Shown in pieces: positions 41,641-50,057 of a stretch of DNA of 64,000 nucleotides; position 1 is the first letter of the stretch, and each line of letters opens with the position of its first letter. The translations under genes were made by a program, and so were the position numbers. The notes below the pieces were generated by a model. The model saw nothing but the letters and a program-made list of their open reading frames with translations. It had not been told where the DNA came from and did no database searches. The stretch comes from Lachnospiraceae bacterium (GTDB lineage Bacteria; Bacillota; Clostridia; Lachnospirales; Lachnospiraceae): NCBI GenBank assembly GCA_017427415.1, contig JAFRSU010000033.1, forward strand, positions 1 through 64,000, given 5' to 3'.

Positions 41641-42546
41641 TTATTGATTATTGATTAGTTCAGTTACTTCTGTTAATGTCGGGGGATTGAGCGGCAGCGG
41701 GAACCTTGATATCGCTATGGCTGAGCAAGCACTTGCAAATCTTACCAGTTCACTGTCACTCATCCCATGCAGCAGCCCGTATACACAGCCGGCCTTAAAG
41801 GTATCCCCTGCGCCTAAAGTACTTTTAACCTCAACATTAAAAGGAGACATGTAATGGATATCTTCTCCTTTTCTTGCATACAGCATACTTCCGCCGCCCT
41901 GCGTGATGATAGTAAGACCGTCAGTTTCATTCTGCATCAGTTTTAATATTTCTTCCGGTGCCATTCCCGCATAATGAGCTGAGGTACACTCCTTTGATAC
42001 CACGTTTACTGCAGCATTCTTATGAAGGATCGAATCATGTCTTGAATCTATCGTAACATATGGGATATTGTTTTTTTTGCAGATATCTGCAGCCAGCTCT
42101 GTCTCCTCTCCAAAGAACGGATCGATGGCAGCTGCCTTACACCCTGCTATATCGGACTCCTCAGGAATGTTCCACCATCTTTTCCCGGATGAGAACAAAG
42201 TCTGGAACCGGCCCATCGGTGAACGTACCAGTCCTGCTATGACTACATAGTCCATAACTCCGGGGTCATCCTGCACATAATGGAGTAAAGACAGATCTAC
42301 CGCTTTTCCCGAATAAAAGTTTTTCAGCATCGGAGCTACGGCAGTCCCGATCCATGTACCGTCCATTATCACCGATACTCCGAGAGACGCAAGGACAGTA
42401 GCCGCCGTCCCGGTCTCTCCTCCGGGAAGAAAATACTGCTCCTTTATCTCCGAATACTTATCCGGTTGTAAAAATCCGTCTTTTAATAAAAAAGAATGTG
42501 TCCCCAAAATCTGTCCATACAGATATACTTCAGATTTTTTGCTCAT
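41641..42546 (-). CDS. PfkB-family carbohydrate kinase
   Basis: A 301-residue ribokinase-superfamily enzyme. The N-terminal GGETGTAATVLASLGVSVIM is the first PfkB glycine motif, and EVKSTLGAGDTFKAGCVYGL carries the catalytic G-A-G-D signature. The sugar substrate (ribose, fructose, adenosine or another) cannot be told. Cytoplasmic. AAGGAGGG precedes the ATG. It ends 12 bases before the AlkD-like gene, so they are co-transcribed. Confidence 0.85.
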   Translation of the reverse strand: MSKKSEVYLYGQILGTHSFLLKDGFLQPDKYSEIKEQYFLPGGETGTAATVLASLGVSVIMDGTWIGTAVAPMLKNFYSGKAVDLSLLHYVQDDPGVMDYVVIAGLVRSPMGRFQTLFSSGKRWWNIPEESDIAGCKAAAIDPFFGEETELAADICKKNNIPYVTIDSRHDSILHKNAAVNVVSKECTSAHYAGMAPEEILKLMQNETDGLTIITQGGGSMLYARKGEDIHYMSPFNVEVKSTLGAGDTFKAGCVYGLLHGMSDSELVRFASACSAIAISRFPLPLNPPTLTEVTELINNQ

Positions 42547-42598
42547 AGTCCGCCCTCCTTAAAGATCACCTTAGAGCTTATACCCCTTCTCTTACATG

Positions 42599-43084
42599 TC
42601 ACAGTTTTCTCTCATAACAGAGAAAATCCTGTTCGTACATATGACATTCACCTACTGTATTGAAGCCGAATACCTCATAGCATCTGATCGCTTTGATATT
42701 ATGCTTGTTGACCAGGATGTGGATGCCTTTATAGCCTCTGCGTTTTAATTCATCCATGGCATATTGCATCATGATCCTTCCTAGTCCCTTATTCTGTGCT
42801 TCGGGAAGTACTGCCACCCTGGCCACTTCACCTTCGGGAGCAAGCGTTTTGTCCCAACACGAGAGATTATCAACATCCTCATCTTCTTCTAAGGATATGG
42901 CTGCCTTTATCTTCCCGTCCGTCTTAAGTACAAATAATGCATCCCTTTTCAGATCAAAATCTATCGACTCACTTGACGGATAGTCTTCTGTCCAGGGACA
43001 GTTTTCCCTGCCGATCTGGGCTTTATATAAAGACAGTATTTCAGCCTTGTCATTTTCGGTTGCCGGTACTATTATATATTCCAT
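42599..43084 (-). CDS. GNAT acetyltransferase
   Basis: A 161-residue GNAT. EVARVAVLPEAQNKGLGRIM holds the beta-4 strand and the acetyl-CoA loop Q-N-K-G-L-G (residues about 96-101); LVNKHNIKAIRCYEVFGF closes the fold. TGAGGTGACG precedes the ATG. A CCTCATC-type repeat overlaps the gap upstream. Acceptor unknown. Confidence 0.82.
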   Translation of the reverse strand: MEYIIVPATENDKAEILSLYKAQIGRENCPWTEDYPSSESIDFDLKRDALFVLKTDGKIKAAISLEEDEDVDNLSCWDKTLAPEGEVARVAVLPEAQNKGLGRIMMQYAMDELKRRGYKGIHILVNKHNIKAIRCYEVFGFNTVGECHMYEQDFLCYERKL

Positions 43085-43097
43085 CTTTTTTACGTCA

Positions 43098-43122
43098 CCT
43101 CATCGTTCAGCTTCGCTGACAT
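43098..43122. repeat. Palindromic repeat, CCTCATC family
   Basis: CCTCATCGTTCAGC-TTC-GCTGAC, a hairpin element related to 16701-16745 and 45561-45600. Confidence 0.6.
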
Positions 43123-43133
43123 TTTCCTTCCGA

Positions 43134-43607
43134 TCAAAGAATATGTTCCATACATACCTTAAGCGGTTTAAGTCCCATCGTCTCATAAAACTTCATGGCT
43201 CCGGGATTGCAATTCCATACATTGAGTGTGATGTTGTAAAAACCGTTTTCTTTTGCGTATTCGGCCACATGCCTGTATAATGCTTCTCCAACACCCTTTC
43301 TCCTGTGGTTTTCATCCACACAGATATCATCAATGTACAGTGTTTTTATATCCGTCAGCACATTATCATTTAATTCCTGTTTATGTACGCAGAACGCATG
43401 CCCCATAACTTCTCCGTTTTCATCAACGCACACGAATACGGGAGCTGCGGGATCGGCTATTATATCTTTTAACCGGTCTGCATTATATTTTGTGGCCGGT
43501 CCTTTAAAAATATCGGGACGGCCGTTATGGTGTACCATATCTACCTGCACCAAAAGGTTCAGTATTGCATGTATGTCTTCATTTGTTGCATGTCTTACGT
43601 TAAGCAT
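43134..43607 (-). CDS. GNAT acetyltransferase
   Basis: A 157-residue GNAT. LYIDDICVDENHRRKGVGEA contains the beta-4 strand and acetyl-CoA loop R-R-K-G-V-G (residues about 101-106); NVWNCNPGAMKFYETMGLKP is the C-terminal strand-helix pair common to the RimI/YhbS-like group. AAAGGAGGAA precedes the ATG. Acceptor unknown; adjacent to another GNAT of similar size. Confidence 0.83.
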   Translation of the reverse strand: MLNVRHATNEDIHAILNLLVQVDMVHHNGRPDIFKGPATKYNADRLKDIIADPAAPVFVCVDENGEVMGHAFCVHKQELNDNVLTDIKTLYIDDICVDENHRRKGVGEALYRHVAEYAKENGFYNITLNVWNCNPGAMKFYETMGLKPLKVCMEHIL

Positions 43608-43636
43608 TTTTCTTCCCCGGTTCCTCCTTTAGTATT

Positions 43637-44677
43637 TTAAAAGCATTTCTTTTCATGAGTCTGTTGGCAGCTTCCTATATTGGCACACTTATAGCATACC
43701 TCGTTCGGGCATGTATCTTTTTCAAAAAACTCCCTGACATTTCCAAGCGTGGTATCCGCTATATTGGTCAGTGCCTCATTGGTAAGGAATGCCTGGTGTG
43801 ATGTTACTATAACATTGGGCATGGATATAAGCCTTGCCAAAACATCGTCATTTACAATATGATTTGAGTAATCGTGGAAGAATACGTTTGATTCTTCTTC
43901 ATATACATCGAGGCATGCGGCTCCTATCTTGCGGGCTTTTATGCCTTCCACAAGTGCCTCGGAATCGATCAGTGCTCCTCTCGAAGTATTGATGATGACA
44001 ACTCCCTTTTTCATCTTATCCATGCTGTCCGCATTTATCATATGCCTGTTTTCATCAGTAAGCGGGCAATGAAGTGATATGATGTCACTCTTTTCCCAAA
44101 GTTCATCCAGAGATACGTAGTCTATCCCCGAATCCTTGGCTGGGAACTTATCATAAGCTATGACTTTCATGCCGAATCCGCGGCATATATCTATAAATAT
44201 TCTTCCTATCTTACCGGTTCCGATAACTCCCACAGTCTTCCCGTGAAGGTCAAAGCCTGTAAGCCCGTTAAGGCTGAAATTGAAATCCTTGGTACGGATA
44301 TATGCCTTGTGTATCCTTCGTATGGATGTGAGCAGCAGCGCCATGGCATGCTCGGCCACTGCATACGGCGAATACGCTGGCACACGTACTATATGTATTT
44401 TCCCGTAGGCGTATTCTATGTCAACATTGTTGTAACCCGCACATCTGAGCGCTATAAGCTTTACTCCCATGGCATACAGCCTGTCTATGACCTCTCGATT
44501 TACATCATCATTTACAAATACGCATACCGCATCACAGCCTTCGGCAAGCTTGCATGTATCGACGGTCAGCCGCGTGTCAAGATATGTTATGTCAAATTCC
44601 TCATCCCTGTTTGAATTGATAAATGATTGTCTGTCATAGTCCTTCGCATCAAAAAATGCTATTTTTTTCTTATCCAT
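43637..44677 (-). CDS. D-2-hydroxyacid dehydrogenase (D-lactate dehydrogenase-like) with Cys-rich tail
   Basis: A 346-residue NAD-dependent dehydrogenase of the D-isomer-specific family. The Rossmann motif is GKTVGVIGTGKIGRIF, the catalytic arginine is in VVIINTSRGALID, the glutamate in CLDVYEEESNVFF and the histidine in VIVTSHQAFLTNEA. It would interconvert a 2-keto acid and D-hydroxy acid, most likely pyruvate and D-lactate. The C-terminus has six cysteines in the last 25 residues (CPNEVCYKCANIGSCQQTH then KKC), unusual for the family and possibly metal-binding. The ATG at 44677 follows AAAGGAG. Confidence 0.83.
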   Translation of the reverse strand: MDKKKIAFFDAKDYDRQSFINSNRDEEFDITYLDTRLTVDTCKLAEGCDAVCVFVNDDVNREVIDRLYAMGVKLIALRCAGYNNVDIEYAYGKIHIVRVPAYSPYAVAEHAMALLLTSIRRIHKAYIRTKDFNFSLNGLTGFDLHGKTVGVIGTGKIGRIFIDICRGFGMKVIAYDKFPAKDSGIDYVSLDELWEKSDIISLHCPLTDENRHMINADSMDKMKKGVVIINTSRGALIDSEALVEGIKARKIGAACLDVYEEESNVFFHDYSNHIVNDDVLARLISMPNVIVTSHQAFLTNEALTNIADTTLGNVREFFEKDTCPNEVCYKCANIGSCQQTHEKKCF

Positions 44678-44708
44678 TTTTGCTCCTTTTTTTCTATCCG
44701 TCAGCGGA

Positions 44709-45557
44709 TCATATATTCCCCGGAAATACATATTCCAGGTTCTTTTTTGCTGTTTCAACAAGATGTAAAACCGTACTTACCGGTGTGGGCTCCTTATCCG
44801 TCATATGAAAACGCGGGAAGAATCTTGTGATGTGAAGAGGGATGGCTTTATTGTATTTTTTCTCTAAAGAAGCTACCCATTCACTTAAATCATACATCTC
44901 TTCATCGCTGTCGTTTTCACCCGGGATGATCAGTGTGGTAAGCTCGACATGGCAGGACCCTGCAGCGTTCTCTATAAAGCTTTTTACCATCGAAAAGTCC
45001 CCGTCTATAACATTTTTATAAAACCTTTCGGAAAACGCTTTTAAGTCTATATTCATCGCATCGATATAGTCTTTTATCTCACTATATACCTTAAGACTTG
45101 CAGTACCGTTCGTCACCAGCACGTTTTCCATCCCGGCTTCCTTTGATAGCTTAGCAGTATCACGCACATATTCGTAACCGATAAGCGGTTCGTTGTATGT
45201 AAATGCTATGCCGATATTGCCTCTGCTCTCTAATTCCAGAGCTCTTTTAACTATCTCTTCGGGCGAGAAATAATCGGCCATATCCTTATAGGCAAATGCC
45301 TGTTTTGACCAGGATATATCACTGTTCTGGCAAAACGGGCATCTTAGGTTGCACCCGTAAGAACCTATGGAAAGCACCTTTTTGCCCGGGCGGAACATTT
45401 TGAGCGGTTTTTTCTCTATCGGGTCAAGGTCTGCAGACGTTATGCGTCCGTAATTGTCCGCGATTATACTGCCGTCACGGCAAACTCTTGCCCCGCAGAA
45501 TCCTGTTTTTCCTTCTTCTATTTTACATTGTCTGAAACAAACGTCACAAACCGGCAT
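44709..45557 (-). CDS. amrS: AmmeMemoRadiSam system radical SAM enzyme
   Basis: A 282-residue radical SAM protein of the PflA-like AmmeMemoRadiSam group. The cluster motif is CNLRCPFCQN (C-x3-C-x2-C), and the N-terminus has a further Cys set CDVCFRQCKIEEGKTGFCGA. FTYNEPLIGYEYVRDTAKLS is the family-specific E-P-x-x motif and VLVTNGT follows. The AMMECR1-MEMO partner lies directly upstream, 46 bases away. The reaction catalysed is not firmly established. GATGAGGTG precedes the ATG. Confidence 0.87.
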   Translation of the reverse strand: MPVCDVCFRQCKIEEGKTGFCGARVCRDGSIIADNYGRITSADLDPIEKKPLKMFRPGKKVLSIGSYGCNLRCPFCQNSDISWSKQAFAYKDMADYFSPEEIVKRALELESRGNIGIAFTYNEPLIGYEYVRDTAKLSKEAGMENVLVTNGTASLKVYSEIKDYIDAMNIDLKAFSERFYKNVIDGDFSMVKSFIENAAGSCHVELTTLIIPGENDSDEEMYDLSEWVASLEKKYNKAIPLHITRFFPRFHMTDKEPTPVSTVLHLVETAKKNLEYVFPGNI

Positions 45558-45560
45558 ATT

Positions 45561-45600
45561 TCACCTCATCCGTCGCCTTCGGCGCCACCTTCCCCGTGTC
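45561..45600. repeat. Palindromic repeat, CCTCATCCGTCGCC family
   Basis: CCTCATCCGTCGCC-TTC-GGCGCCACC, occupying most of the gap between the two AmmeMemoRadiSam genes. Confidence 0.65.
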
Positions 45601-45603
45601 ACA

Positions 45604-46989
45604 TTAATAGTGGCGTACAACTTCAAAGCGGTACAGGTCTATGTTGCTGCCAGGTGCGATGCCGCCTTTACGCATGGCTATCTTTATCTGCTGTTCCACC
45701 GTGTCCACGCCCTCAAGATCGGGCAGGAGCAGTCCCTGCTTGTAGCCGCTGCGTACGATCACACCGTAACGCTTAACATCCAACTGTTCTTCCGAATCTA
45801 TCCTCTCAGGTTCGGAAAGCACATCCACATTTATATCCAGCCAGTTAAGTTCATTTTCCTCGACAGGATCAAACCGGTTATCCTCAGATACTGCACTTAC
45901 AGCATTTCGGATGATCTCTTCAGCGAGGTTTTTCTTAGTGGAAAGTATGGTCCCTATACATCCTCTTAAATATCCGAATTTGTGTATTGAGACAAATGCA
46001 CCGGCTTTTCTGTTCAATATCTCATCGGGTACCCAGTCAGGTACTTCCATGACTTTCTTGGTTTTAACGAAGTATTCTGCGGAGGCTCTCGCAAGCCTCA
46101 CATAAGCATCGGATCTGTCTTTCTTTTCTTTAAGCTTCTCATCTTCCGTTTTCAGCTTACTTTTAAGAAAATGTCTTCCTTCATCCTCTGCCTTAGGATA
46201 AAACGAGCATATGCCGTATCCGACACCTGTCACATCTTCATGCGAATACTTTTTTGCCTCTACCGAAATACCGTCCAAGGCTCCTGCCATGATCACGAAC
46301 GACTTATGCCCGCATTCGGCCGCCTTATTGCAGAAGTTTTCATCGAAATCAAAGAGGTCTCCGAATCGTGCACTGCCGCATACATCCATAATGCGTTCAT
46401 CATACACGGGACCTTCTTCGGCATATCCGTACGGTCCGTAACTTTGCAGCTTGTGAGATAAGTCTCCGCTTGCAACATATACCACACGTCTGTCTAGTTC
46501 ATCGACTGCTTCTTTTATCATCATGCCGTATTCATAATGCTTTAAAAGGTCAAATCCCGAAAGTCCGGTACGTACCAGTTTAAAATCCCGGTACTCTTTC
46601 ATTATGAACCATAACGGTACCATAGTCCCGTGATCCAGTTCCTTTTTCTTTTCGCCTAAGCATCCTGCGGGGAATCCCGTCATCTCAGCCTTAACCGCCA
46701 GAAGATTTACCAGTTCGGCGTCATACTTTACTTCAAACTTCACGTCTTTTGCCCCGAACTCCGCAAAGGATCCTGAGGCCTTTACTCCCGGTGAGATATG
46801 GAAATAGTCGGAATATAGCACACTGTGCGGACTTGAGATGATGATGGTCTCAGGCTTCAGTGCCGCTATTTCTTTTGCTATCTTTTTATATGAGTCAATG
46901 GTCTTCTCTATCTGTTTCTCACTTCCGCGTCCCACTTCGGGTACTATCATAGGCGGATGCGGTACCATAAATGCTGCAACTATAGACAT
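45604..46989 (-). CDS. AmmeMemoRadiSam system fusion of MEMO-like dioxygenase-fold and AMMECR1 domains
   Basis: A 461-residue fusion. The N-terminal 260 residues are a LigB-like/MEMO domain of the class III extradiol dioxygenase fold (AAFMVPHPPMIVPEVGRGSE; TIIISSPHSVLYSDYFHISP; VVYVASGDLSHKLQSYGPYG), with histidines that bind metal. The C-terminal 170 residues are an AMMECR1 domain (GAFVSIHKFGYLRGCIGTIL with the diagnostic LRGCIG). A charged helix links them. The neighbouring radical SAM gene completes the conserved trio; the pathway's product is still unclear in most bacteria. AAGGAGGAA precedes the ATG. Confidence 0.87.
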   Translation of the reverse strand: MSIVAAFMVPHPPMIVPEVGRGSEKQIEKTIDSYKKIAKEIAALKPETIIISSPHSVLYSDYFHISPGVKASGSFAEFGAKDVKFEVKYDAELVNLLAVKAEMTGFPAGCLGEKKKELDHGTMVPLWFIMKEYRDFKLVRTGLSGFDLLKHYEYGMMIKEAVDELDRRVVYVASGDLSHKLQSYGPYGYAEEGPVYDERIMDVCGSARFGDLFDFDENFCNKAAECGHKSFVIMAGALDGISVEAKKYSHEDVTGVGYGICSFYPKAEDEGRHFLKSKLKTEDEKLKEKKDRSDAYVRLARASAEYFVKTKKVMEVPDWVPDEILNRKAGAFVSIHKFGYLRGCIGTILSTKKNLAEEIIRNAVSAVSEDNRFDPVEENELNWLDINVDVLSEPERIDSEEQLDVKRYGVIVRSGYKQGLLLPDLEGVDTVEQQIKIAMRKGGIAPGSNIDLYRFEVVRHY

Positions 46990-47064
46990 ATCTCTTTCCT
47001 CCTTGTAAAAGGTTCTCTTTTACTTTATCATATATCCGTTTTCCTAACAAGAAAAAAATTACTG

Positions 47065-47093
47065 TTGACAAACAAAAATCGATATGATATATT
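47065..47093 (+). promoter_or_regulatory. Sigma-A promoter of the thrS T-box leader
   Basis: TTGACA (47065-47070), 17 bases, TATATT (47088-47093); transcription would begin near 47100. Confidence 0.85.
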
Positions 47094-47109
47094 CTCTCCA
47101 ATAACATAA

Positions 47110-47352
47110 GAAAAGCATTGACGGAAAGAGTAATTCATTACGAACCATCCAGAGAGAATGACAGCTTGGTGAAAGTCATTTATGGGAACGATGGACGAAA
47201 ACCATTCCTGAGCTGTAGTGCCGAATATAAAGTAAGCGTTACCGTATGCCTGCGTTAAAGGATAGGATTTGTTGGAATCTGAAGTTAAAAGTTAAGGTGG
47301 AACCGTGCTGACGCACCCTTAGGATATATACGTATCCTATGGGTGCTTTTCT
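47110..47352 (+). promoter_or_regulatory. T-box riboswitch with ACC (Thr) specifier
   Basis: The leader has the AGAGAG/GGTGAAAG-type distal Stem I elements, the specifier loop GAAAACCATTCC with ACC (47201-47203) for threonine, the T-box core AAGGTGGAACCGTG (47294-47307) and a terminator GCACCCTTAGGAT-n8-ATCCTATGGGTGC followed by TTTTCTT (47313-47352). Uncharged tRNA-Thr would bind and favour the antiterminator. This explains the whole 46990-47431 gap together with the promoter. Confidence 0.92.
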
Positions 47353-47431
47353 TATGTTGTTGTAACCTTATATCAAAGTATCAGCGGGTATAAAAAGAAG
47401 TTATACCCCAACAAAGGAAGGAGCAGCAATT

Positions 47432-49198
47432 ATGAAGGTTTTACTGAAAAACGGAAATGTAGTTGAAGAAAGTTTTGAGAGTGCAGAAGGGAAGAAAGCA
47501 TTCTGGCACACGAGCGCCCATGTATTGGCACAGGCGGTAAAACGCCTGTATCCGAATGTAAAATGCGGGATCGGTCCTGCGATTGAGAAGGGATTTTATT
47601 ATGATTTCGAATTTGATTTTCCTTTTTCGGAAGAGAATCTCGGGGCGGTCGAGGATGAAATGAGAAAGATCATAAAGGAATCTCTTTCTCTTCAGGTTTA
47701 TGAGGTATCAAAAAAAGAAGCCCTTAAGTATATGGCAGATAACAACGAACCTTATAAGCAGGAGCTGATAAAAGAACTCCCGGCTGAAGAAAAGATATCT
47801 TTCTATAAGCAGGGGGATTATGCGGAGTTTTGTGCAGGACCGCACATCATAAACACATCTCACATAAAGGCAGTAAAGCTGCTTTCAGTCGCAGGAGCTT
47901 ACTGGCGCGGCAATGAGAAAAACAATGTGCTTACAAGAATATACGGGATATCTTTTCCGAAAGCTTCAGAACTCGAGGAGTATTTAAAGCTTCTTGAGGA
48001 AGCTAAACGCCGTGACCACCGCAAGCTCGGCAATGATCTCGGATTATTCCTGCTCATGGATGAAGGTCCGGGCTTCCCGTTCTTCCTGCCCAAGGGCCTT
48101 ATATTAAAGAACACACTTATCGAATACTGGAGGCAAGTCCATAAGCGATACGGCTATGTCGAGATCTCCACTCCCATCATACTTAACAGGGATCTGTGGG
48201 AAAGATCCGGTCACTGGACACATTACAAAGACAAGATGTACACAACCGTCATAGATGACATGGATTATGCCATCAAACCTATGAACTGCCCCGGAGGTAT
48301 GCTCGTATACCGTTCCGAGCAGCATTCATATAGGGAGCTTCCCTTACGTGTCGGTGAACTCGGGCTTGTCCATCGTCATGAGCTGTCCGGTACATTGCAT
48401 GGTCTTTTCCGTGTAAGATGCTTTACACAGGATGATGCACACATCTTTATGACACGTGAACAGATGCGTGATGAGATCAAAAATGTCATCAGGCTTTTCG
48501 ATGAAGTATATTCCGTATTCGGTCTGTCCTACGAGATAGAAGTATCCACTATGCCCGAAGACCATATGGGTGATATCGAAACATGGGATTTTGCTACGGA
48601 TACATTAAAGGCTGCCTGTGAAGATATGGGTAAGAGCTACGTGATAAATGAAGGCGACGGAGCTTTCTACGGTCCTAAGCTTGACTTCCATCTGTCTGAT
48701 TCTTTAGGAAGAACATGGCAGTGCGGCACAATACAGCTAGATATGCAGCTGCCCGAAAGATTTGAACTGGAATATGTAGGTGCAGACGGCAAGAAACACC
48801 GTCCGATAATGATACACCGTGTTGTATTCGGATCTATAGAACGCTTTATCGGTATCATCACAGAACATTTCGCAGGTGCATTCCCCTTATGGATCGCTCC
48901 CGTACAGGTAGAGGTCCTTCCTGTTACGGACCGTGCTGCGGAATATGCAGGCGGGATCGTAAATAAGCTGCAGGCTGCAGGATTCCGTGCCGAAGCCGAC
49001 TATCGTCCCGAAAAACTCGGATATAAGATCAGGGAAGCTGTCGGCATGAAGGTGCCTTATATGGTCATCGTAGGTGATAAAGATATCGAAAACCGGACAA
49101 TATCCGTACGCCACCGTTCAGGCAAGGACCTCGGCGCCATGAAGTACGAGGATTTTGAATCTCTGATAAAGGAAGAAAACGATAAAAAATCACTCTGA
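47432..49198 (+). CDS. thrS: Threonyl-tRNA synthetase lacking the TGS domain
   Basis: A 588-residue class II aminoacyl-tRNA synthetase. The editing domain begins almost at the N-terminus (FWHTSAHVLAQAVKRLYPNV with the H-x3-H motif; the second Cys/His pair is in the YAEFCAGPHI segment). Class II motif 1 is near RYGYVEISTPIIL, the zinc cysteine is in KPMNCPGGM, motif 2 is LVHRHELSGTLHGLFRVR, and motif 3 is IMIHRVVFGSIERFI; the anticodon domain follows. The N-terminal TGS domain of about 60 residues found in most bacterial ThrRS is absent. Expression is controlled by the T-box upstream; AAGGAAGGAG precedes the ATG. Confidence 0.95.
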   Translation: MKVLLKNGNVVEESFESAEGKKAFWHTSAHVLAQAVKRLYPNVKCGIGPAIEKGFYYDFEFDFPFSEENLGAVEDEMRKIIKESLSLQVYEVSKKEALKYMADNNEPYKQELIKELPAEEKISFYKQGDYAEFCAGPHIINTSHIKAVKLLSVAGAYWRGNEKNNVLTRIYGISFPKASELEEYLKLLEEAKRRDHRKLGNDLGLFLLMDEGPGFPFFLPKGLILKNTLIEYWRQVHKRYGYVEISTPIILNRDLWERSGHWTHYKDKMYTTVIDDMDYAIKPMNCPGGMLVYRSEQHSYRELPLRVGELGLVHRHELSGTLHGLFRVRCFTQDDAHIFMTREQMRDEIKNVIRLFDEVYSVFGLSYEIEVSTMPEDHMGDIETWDFATDTLKAACEDMGKSYVINEGDGAFYGPKLDFHLSDSLGRTWQCGTIQLDMQLPERFELEYVGADGKKHRPIMIHRVVFGSIERFIGIITEHFAGAFPLWIAPVQVEVLPVTDRAAEYAGGIVNKLQAAGFRAEADYRPEKLGYKIREAVGMKVPYMVIVGDKDIENRTISVRHRSGKDLGAMKYEDFESLIKEENDKKSL

Positions 49199-49225
49199 TC
49201 GATCAACTTAAAAATCACTCATACA

Positions 49226-49256
49226 AAATCCCTCCGGTCAAAAACCGGAGGGATTT
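49226..49256. terminator. Bidirectional intrinsic terminator between thrS and the phosphatase gene
   Basis: AAATCCCTCCGGT-n5-ACCGGAGGGATTT, a perfect 13-bp stem with A- and T-rich ends on both strands. Confidence 0.9.
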
Positions 49257-49310
49257 ATCAGTATGTAAAAAATCAACAGTATTATTTCAAAAGTGTAGTT
49301 TTTTTTCTAA

Positions 49311-50045
49311 TTAGTGTCTTTCATTTTCATTTGTAAAGCATTCACAAAACCTTCCCGAAAATGCCGGAGGTTCATTCCCGACATATAAATGCGAGGTGTC
49401 TCCAAATGCCGAAACCCTGAAATATGCCTTTCCTTCACGTCTTTCCTCTGTGTACACAGTCGTAACGGATGTGGGTGCAGCGATAAAACCGTGCCATAAA
49501 AGCATGGTGGGGATATTTAACAGATAGCTGAGCAGCACCGATTCAAGACCAAAGTGGCAAAAGAATGCAACCGTGTCGTTATTCGGTTTTACCGCTTTAA
49601 AGTATTTTCCGTTTCTTTCATATCCGAGTTTTTTTAACAGCTTCTCAAACTCCGATATGACATAATCTATTTCTTCTTTTACATTTGCTGCGGCAAATAC
49701 AGGATGCTCCGTCCATTTGTCGTAATCAAAGAGTATTTCGTTCCCTGTCCAGTCCTCCGGCATCCAGTCCCAGCATATAGAATCCGCATCCGGACGGTCC
49801 GGTCTTTTTATCCTCGGGGCAAATTCCCTGAGCCAGTCATATGTGACGGGCTCTATTCCGGGCTTCATCTTCTTAAGGCAGGCTTCTGCGGTTTCCCTCG
49901 CTCTTCCCAAAGGGGATATATATACCCTGTCTATTTTTTCTTTGGCTATCCTGTCGGATAAAAGTTCAGCTTCCCTTTTACCCTTTTCCGTCAGGCTGTC
50001 ATTTATATAGTCCGGATCTCCGTGTCTTATGATCAATAATCTCAT
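49311..50045 (-). CDS. Histidine phosphatase superfamily protein
   Basis: A 244-residue member of the phosphoglycerate-mutase-like family. LLIIRHGDPDYINDSLTEKG has the catalytic R-H-G, VYISPLGRARETAEACLKKM the second arginine, and VAFFCHFGLESVLLSYLLNI the second histidine. The long central insertion (residues 75-120) is seen in many anaerobe homologues. Substrate unknown (a phosphorylated sugar or nucleotide is likely). TAGGAGGAAAAC precedes the ATG, directly downstream of hemW. Confidence 0.87.
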   Translation of the reverse strand: MRLLIIRHGDPDYINDSLTEKGKREAELLSDRIAKEKIDRVYISPLGRARETAEACLKKMKPGIEPVTYDWLREFAPRIKRPDRPDADSICWDWMPEDWTGNEILFDYDKWTEHPVFAAANVKEEIDYVISEFEKLLKKLGYERNGKYFKAVKPNNDTVAFFCHFGLESVLLSYLLNIPTMLLWHGFIAAPTSVTTVYTEERREGKAYFRVSAFGDTSHLYVGNEPPAFSGRFCECFTNENERH

Positions 50046-50057
50046 GCTGTTTTCCTC

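Noticed and set aside
45454..45969. 171-codon plus-strand frame
   Set aside because: It lies opposite the AMMECR1 and radical SAM genes, has no ribosome site and no recognisable domain.
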